Shown here in pieces: positions 60,000-64,000 of a stretch of 64,000 bases of DNA. This stretch comes from Aphelocoma coerulescens (Eukaryota > Chordata > Aves > Passeriformes > Corvidae). The first letter of the stretch is position 1; every line of letters starts with the position of its first letter. Position numbers and translations under genes: made by a program. The notes under the pieces were generated by a model, which saw only the letters and a program-made list of their open reading frames with translations, was not told where the DNA came from and ran no database searches. The DNA lies in assembly GCF_041296385.1 (NCBI RefSeq), contig NW_027184085.1, forward strand, positions 1 through 64,000. Direction: 5' to 3'.

Positions 60000-61100
60000 C
60001 CGCCGAACCCCGCACCGACCGGCCGTGGTTGCTCCATCTGAGGTGTGGCTCAGGTGGTTATGCAAAGGTAAAGGTTACCCGTAAAGCCTTCTTTCTATTC
60101 CACCTACCCCCCAGTCTATTCCACAGGGCAGAGCAGTTCCAGGCTAAACACAAACTCAAACAACACATTATGCTACAAACAGTGGGACGCAAGGATGATA
60201 AAAAAAGCTCTCTGAGAGAAGAATGACGGTGAGGACCGAGATGACGCCAAAAGAGATGACCGATGGTGTAGCGACAGTAGACGGAAGCAGCTCTAAGGAG
60301 CGGAAGAAAAGACTGTAATAGAGTGACCTATTATAAGAACTGTCAGTCACGATGATCAAGACAGCTGCAAAACAATGCTATGTTCAGAATGCTCCCTGTA
60401 TCCTTACAATGTTATAAGCCCCAGGACATTACAACTCACAGCTGGAAAGGATGTATGGCAATACAGCCAGGAATGAGGCCTCAAAAGACATCTGACTCAA
60501 CACTTCTGAGATGCGATTCCGAGACATGGCTGAGCCCGTCGGTAAGAGAACAAATGATATCGGTGACATGCCGAGAAGTACAAATGTTTGAGAACCTAGA
60601 GATGATGGCTGACACTTGCCATAAGGTCCTTGAGGATAAAAGGCAGACATATCTGATCCAAGGGATCCTGAAGACATGCTAGACAACACAACACACCAGA
60701 CAACACAACACAGACTGGAACTGCTCTGCACTGCATACCCTACAGTTGCAATCAAATGTGGAGCCTCTCCCTTTAGCTGTCCTAAGAGGCCCCTTAGAGA
60801 GCATCCCTTACCCCTACACTAATTATTAAGGTTTTCCCAGGAATTTCCAACTCACTACCCTGCTGCCATCCCATCTCCAGGTCATAGCCCCTGACTTATC
60901 TTTCGGATGACCGGCAATATGAATCCACATTGGATGTGAAATGAGTCCTCCTCAGTTGTCTCAGAAGGCCCCATAATAGCCAGGTTAGCCTCAAAGTCAC
61001 CTACAATAAAAAAAAAAAAAACACAACATCAATGCACAAATCTAGTGGCATATAGGCCAAATGCCCACAATTTGGCTACTCACCACCTCCTAAGCACATC
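60000..61100. repeat. Decayed terminal array unit
   Basis: Pieces matching the L-type unit remain recognisable (about 60470-60530, 60760-60830 and 61020-61140), including the GTGAGTAG donor on the minus strand near 61078, but substitutions and length changes are frequent. Edge units of tandem arrays commonly decay because they take part in fewer exchanges. Confidence 0.7.
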
Positions 61101-61382
61101 CAGGTCCTCGGGTCTCTGGCTTCACCCAGAATCAAAAGCTGGGGCCATTATTTCAATAGACACGTAAGACAGCGAGGGGCAAAGTTATAGGGTATTTCTG
61201 TGAGTACGGTGGATGCCTTTGTGTGCTTTAAGATGCATAAATGCATCTGCTGTGCTTGGGAAAAAGCCTTAGGTAGCCCTAAATAGACACCTTTTCCCAC
61301 CCTATAGCCTTCAAAACCCCTTCTGGCACTTCCTAAACCAGCTACCCTGCTCACACTCTCCCAGCTGCAATCCATAACTTAC

Positions 61383-61453
61383 CTATTGGAAGCCACAATT
61401 TTGGGTATCATCTTTGATATGAGCAAGGTCCCTTTTATGATGCAATGAATGCA
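61383..61453 (-). other. 71-nt exon-like segment in trailer T2
   Basis: The minus-strand acceptor is AAATTTTTTTAG and the donor AATAG|GTAAGTT. The length equals the T1 counterpart at 7278-7348, which has kept its acceptor but lost the donor GT. Confidence 0.45.
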
Positions 61454-61786
61454 CTAAAAAAATTTGAAGCTTCATACTCAATACAACCTGGAAGTTACAA
61501 AGCTCCTAAAGAAAAAAAAAAAAACAAGAGAAAACCCTGAATTTAGAAAAGCACCTTACCACCCCTGAACACTCAGGCCAAAATTACAAGCCTAAATACT
61601 CCCTGTGTTCAACACCATCTTCTTCCCAATGTCTTCAAAACCTCTGTTGCTTTAGAGACCAAAAGCATCTACTGAGGGGAAAAAAAACTGATATAAGCTG
61701 AAAGGCCCCCTTCATTGAAATGAGAGGACATCTCCCATCCCAGTCAATCCCAGGGAGGAAATGAAGCCCTTTGGCAAAGGCTGGGG

Positions 61787-61868
61787 TTAATATACCCCTG
61801 GCTGGGTCCGCCTCTCATTCCCATCATGCCCCAGAAAAGGGAGGAGGTAATTACCACAAGGTATAAAA
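61787..61868. promoter_or_regulatory. Divergent promoter with two opposed TATA boxes, copy B
   Basis: Minus-strand TATATTAA is at 61787-61794 and plus-strand TATAAAA at 61862-61868. Rightward, a GTGAGT donor is kept at 61917. Leftward, the donor that ends exon 1 in T1 (GTAAGA) reads ATGGGA here, so the leftward transcript of copy B may splice differently or not at all. Confidence 0.45.
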
Positions 61869-63839
61869 GCTGTCAAAGGAGCTATAGCTGCTTGGCTCCT
61901 CTGATTTAAATTCAAAGTGAGTAAAGGGCTGGAGAGAGAAAAAAAGCTCTTCAGGGAATTGATGATACCTTCTTTTTTACTACAGCTACATCAAGTAAAA
62001 GAGCAGAGACCAGGTAACAAATAAAACTTTGTATTTTGGCAGTGTAGATAGCTAAGTGGGATAACTAGCTGTTAATTTGCACAGTTGTTCCTTAGTGATT
62101 AGCACGTAATACTTCACATGTGACTAAGTAGGGTGGAAAAGAGTAGTAATTATATGAATGGTGAAGCTCTCATTGGGACCTCTAATTAGGGCTAGATACA
62201 TTATAAATAAAAATAACAAAACTAATAGACTCCTGGGTGCTGTTAGGGTTACATATGTGCTGGGCTTACTCCCATAGGAGATATTTGGTACCGGGGCATG
62301 GGTAGAAGTGCCCTGAAATGCAGATTTAAACCCTTAAAATGCTGAAAAAGGGAGCACTTCCTTTAACTGAACCCCTAAAATGAGGAGATGGGGTGTTTAC
62401 TTCCACTTAAGCTAATATGATGGCAAATAAATGGCTTCTCCCCTTTAATTTAATCCCCTAAAATATTTGGAAAAGAGGGGGTTTCCTCACTTTAAATCTC
62501 ACAAATGATACAGAAAGAGTAATCTTTCCCTCAGCTCAAAACCTTAAAAAGGGGGGACAACTGGGCTTCCCCCTCCATTTACACATTTGGATGATGAAAA
62601 TGCAGGAGTTACCCTTAACTCAAACCCATAAAATAGCACAGTCAAGGTTTTCCCTTTCCATTTAAACTAGAAAATAATGGGAAATGGGGATTTGCTGTCA
62701 ATTGATACCCCTAACAGCATAGAAGGGGTGGGGTTTCCTTCAAATGATACTATTAAAATTGCAGGGGAATGGGATTCCCCCTCAATTTTGATAGAGACAA
62801 TTATGGAAAAGGAAGTCTTTTCCCTCAATTTAAGCCCCTTTTCTCCTAATAATACCTCTTTTTTCTGGGGCCTCTGGGGAGGGACTGACAAGATAAAAGG
62901 GGAAAGTTGAAAGTTTCCCTGTGGCGCCCGGCATGCTCAGGTGCCCAGGTGCATCTGGCTGCTCCCTAGCTCCTGCTAGGATGCTCCAACTGTTGTTCCT
63001 GGAGGGACACTTGGGATACCTTCATCAGCCCCTCTGAACTAGTAGCTCCCTGTGCAGGTGTGCCCGGGCAACCCTCTGAAGGCAGCTGGTCATGCCTGGA
63101 CCTGCTGTGCCTTGGAGCAGGGGGTGAGGTGGAGAAAGGTCCTGCTGGTTGTTCCCTCCCATTCATGGGCCATTGTCTGTCCCTGAAACACTGGGGTGCC
63201 GGGCTTTCCTTTCTATGGAAGAGAACCGGCCTTCTCAGCCAGGTGCCTGTGGCCAAAATTGGGATTCTGCCTCCAAAACTCCCTATGTCCTAGCTTTGTA
63301 ATTACTGAGGAAATTTCCCTCAGATCATAAGCGATTACAGGTAATTTTTCCTCTGCAATCATTACTGAATTGTGTTTCTGTGAAGTGTTTGACACATCCC
63401 TTGAGGGGACGAGGGTTTGGCCGGGGTTTTTATGGCTCATCCTGACAGGCCCCGACAGAACCCGAGCTCCCCATCGCTGGTCTACCCCGAATTTCTGTGA
63501 AATATTGATATAGTTTATAAATACTCCCTTTGCCTGCTACTCAGTCTTTCCCTGTCCGTCCAGGGAGCAGATTACTCCATCCTTTGCTCCTGACCGCAGC
63601 TCTCCTGCCCAAATGCCGGTTCTCACAGACAAGAACTAAGCAGAAAATTGCTACAAGTGTTGGCTTTTAAAGTAAAATTCTTATTACATCTGGCTAAATG
63701 AGCAAAATAAATACAAGTATTGATGGTCATTGGGCGAAAGCTTTTCAGAACAGAAAATAACCATTTTGATAGCACAGATCCCATTTTGACAATAATGCAT
63801 TCTTTGCGTTTGGGAATCCTGCCCATATAGGGCATCTGA

Positions 63840-64000
63840 AAATTGGTATTTTGGAATTTGATATTTTGAAATGGGGACATGTTGATATTTTGGAACTTAA
63901 TATTCTGGTATTTTGAAAGGGAATTATTTTGGTATTTTGGAACTTAATATTCTGGTATTTTGAAAGGGAATTATTTTGGTATTTTGGAACTTGGTATTCT
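63840..64000. repeat. ~47-bp minisatellite, T2, truncated by the window end
   Basis: GGTATTTTGGAACTTAATAT-type halves alternate with TTTTGAAAGGGAATTATTTT-type halves. The homologous tract in T1 is at 9500-9890. Confidence 0.85.

Larger units (their letters stand above)
29690..60000. repeat. Long tandem array, copy B (about 21 units, 1.32-kb S and 1.72-kb L types)
   Basis: Twenty-one copies of the 42-nt marker segment occur, the first at 30562-30603, then 31880-31921, 33602-33643 and 34915-34956, continuing to near 59745. Marker spacings alternate between about 1300-1335 bp and about 1695-1725 bp. L units contain about 400 bp extra (for example roughly 35360-35750) that S units lack; S units look like a deletion between short matching stretches near GCAAGCA. 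Every unit has a plus-strand CTACAATAAA-like motif and several minus-strand splice-like sites. The many overlapping open frames of 60-150 codons recur because the DNA recurs and match no protein I know. The rightmost units (55-60 kb) are the most diverged. Confidence 0.92.
61100..64000. repeat. Trailer module T2 of the macro-repeat, copy B (runs off the window)
   Basis: T2 follows T1 in order: a 71-nt exon-like segment (61383-61453), opposed TATA boxes (61787-61868), AT-rich stretch, ~40-bp minisatellite (62300-62880), a formerly CpG-rich block (62920-63500) and ~47-bp minisatellite (from about 63840). The last two 47-bp units before the window end look perfect copies of each other. Confidence 0.8.

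Noticed and set aside
29690..60000. Dozens of 60-262-codon frames in the long array, some repeated almost identically
   Set aside because: Identity follows from DNA similarity between units; the same DNA gives open frames in several phases and on both strands, and none resembles a known family. Only the splice-bounded short segments are reported.
29690..60000. CRISPR array or bacterial repeat system
   Set aside because: Repeat units are 1.3-1.7 kb, the context is vertebrate (PTPN1 exons, ERVs), and there is no short repeat/spacer structure.
2987..61100. Identity with the chicken male-hypermethylated (MHM) repeat
   Set aside because: The idea came only from the style of a tandem, possibly transcribed non-coding array; the unit length differs from the 2.2 kb known for MHM and I have no sequence match.

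Overview
The window is vertebrate nuclear DNA, most likely avian. Two exons of PTPN1 are separated by a short 433-bp intron, there are two gammaretrovirus-like endogenous retroviruses (ERVs), CpG-island-like blocks lie next to AT-rich stretches, and minisatellites and satellite-like tandem arrays dominate. No bacterial-type gene or operon is present. The species cannot be named from sequence alone; 'bird' is an inference of moderate strength.

Layout. A composite macro-repeat occurs twice in the same orientation. Copy A is leader L1 (1-2986), a short array of about three units (2987-7010) and trailer T1 (7010-~10150). Copy B is leader L2 (~27660-29690), a long array of about 21 units (29690-~60000, ending in a decayed unit to ~61100) and trailer T2 (~61100-64000, running off the window). 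A third, partial trailer (T3) lies at ~25460-26150. The 17 kb between the copies holds a PTPN1 exon fragment (11034-11838), unrecognised and retrovirus-leader-like DNA (12.1-15.2 kb), a decayed gammaretrovirus-like pol (ERV-A, 15.3-17.8 kb), and a younger ERV-H-like provirus (ERV-B, 17844-24676). ERV-B has paired 465-bp LTRs and a 4-bp target duplication and is inserted into what looks like the LTR of ERV-A. A GC-rich block follows at 24.88-25.46 kb.

The array. Units come in two sizes, about 1.32 kb (S) and 1.72 kb (L; L carries about 400 bp more). In copy B the order from left to right is S L S L S L S S S L S S L S S L L S S S, so higher-order repeats are present. Some neighbouring units are nearly identical (offset 1332 bp), and a block of about 4 kb recurs at an offset of about 13.12 kb.

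What the macro-repeat may do (inference). On the minus strand, leader L1 and the array units hold closely spaced acceptor/donor pairs that bound 41-45-nt exon-like segments. One 42-nt segment keeps its AG and GT, its exact length and an open frame in every unit I read. To the right of each array, inside the trailer, two TATA boxes point in opposite directions about 68 bp apart and are conserved in both copies; the leftward one would drive transcription through exon-like segments in the trailer, then the array, then the leader. I therefore read the macro-repeat as an amplified, multi-microexon transcription unit on the minus strand, coding or non-coding, rather than an inert satellite. I do not recognise its product. 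The long open frames across the arrays are mostly consequences of repeat similarity and are not reported as genes.
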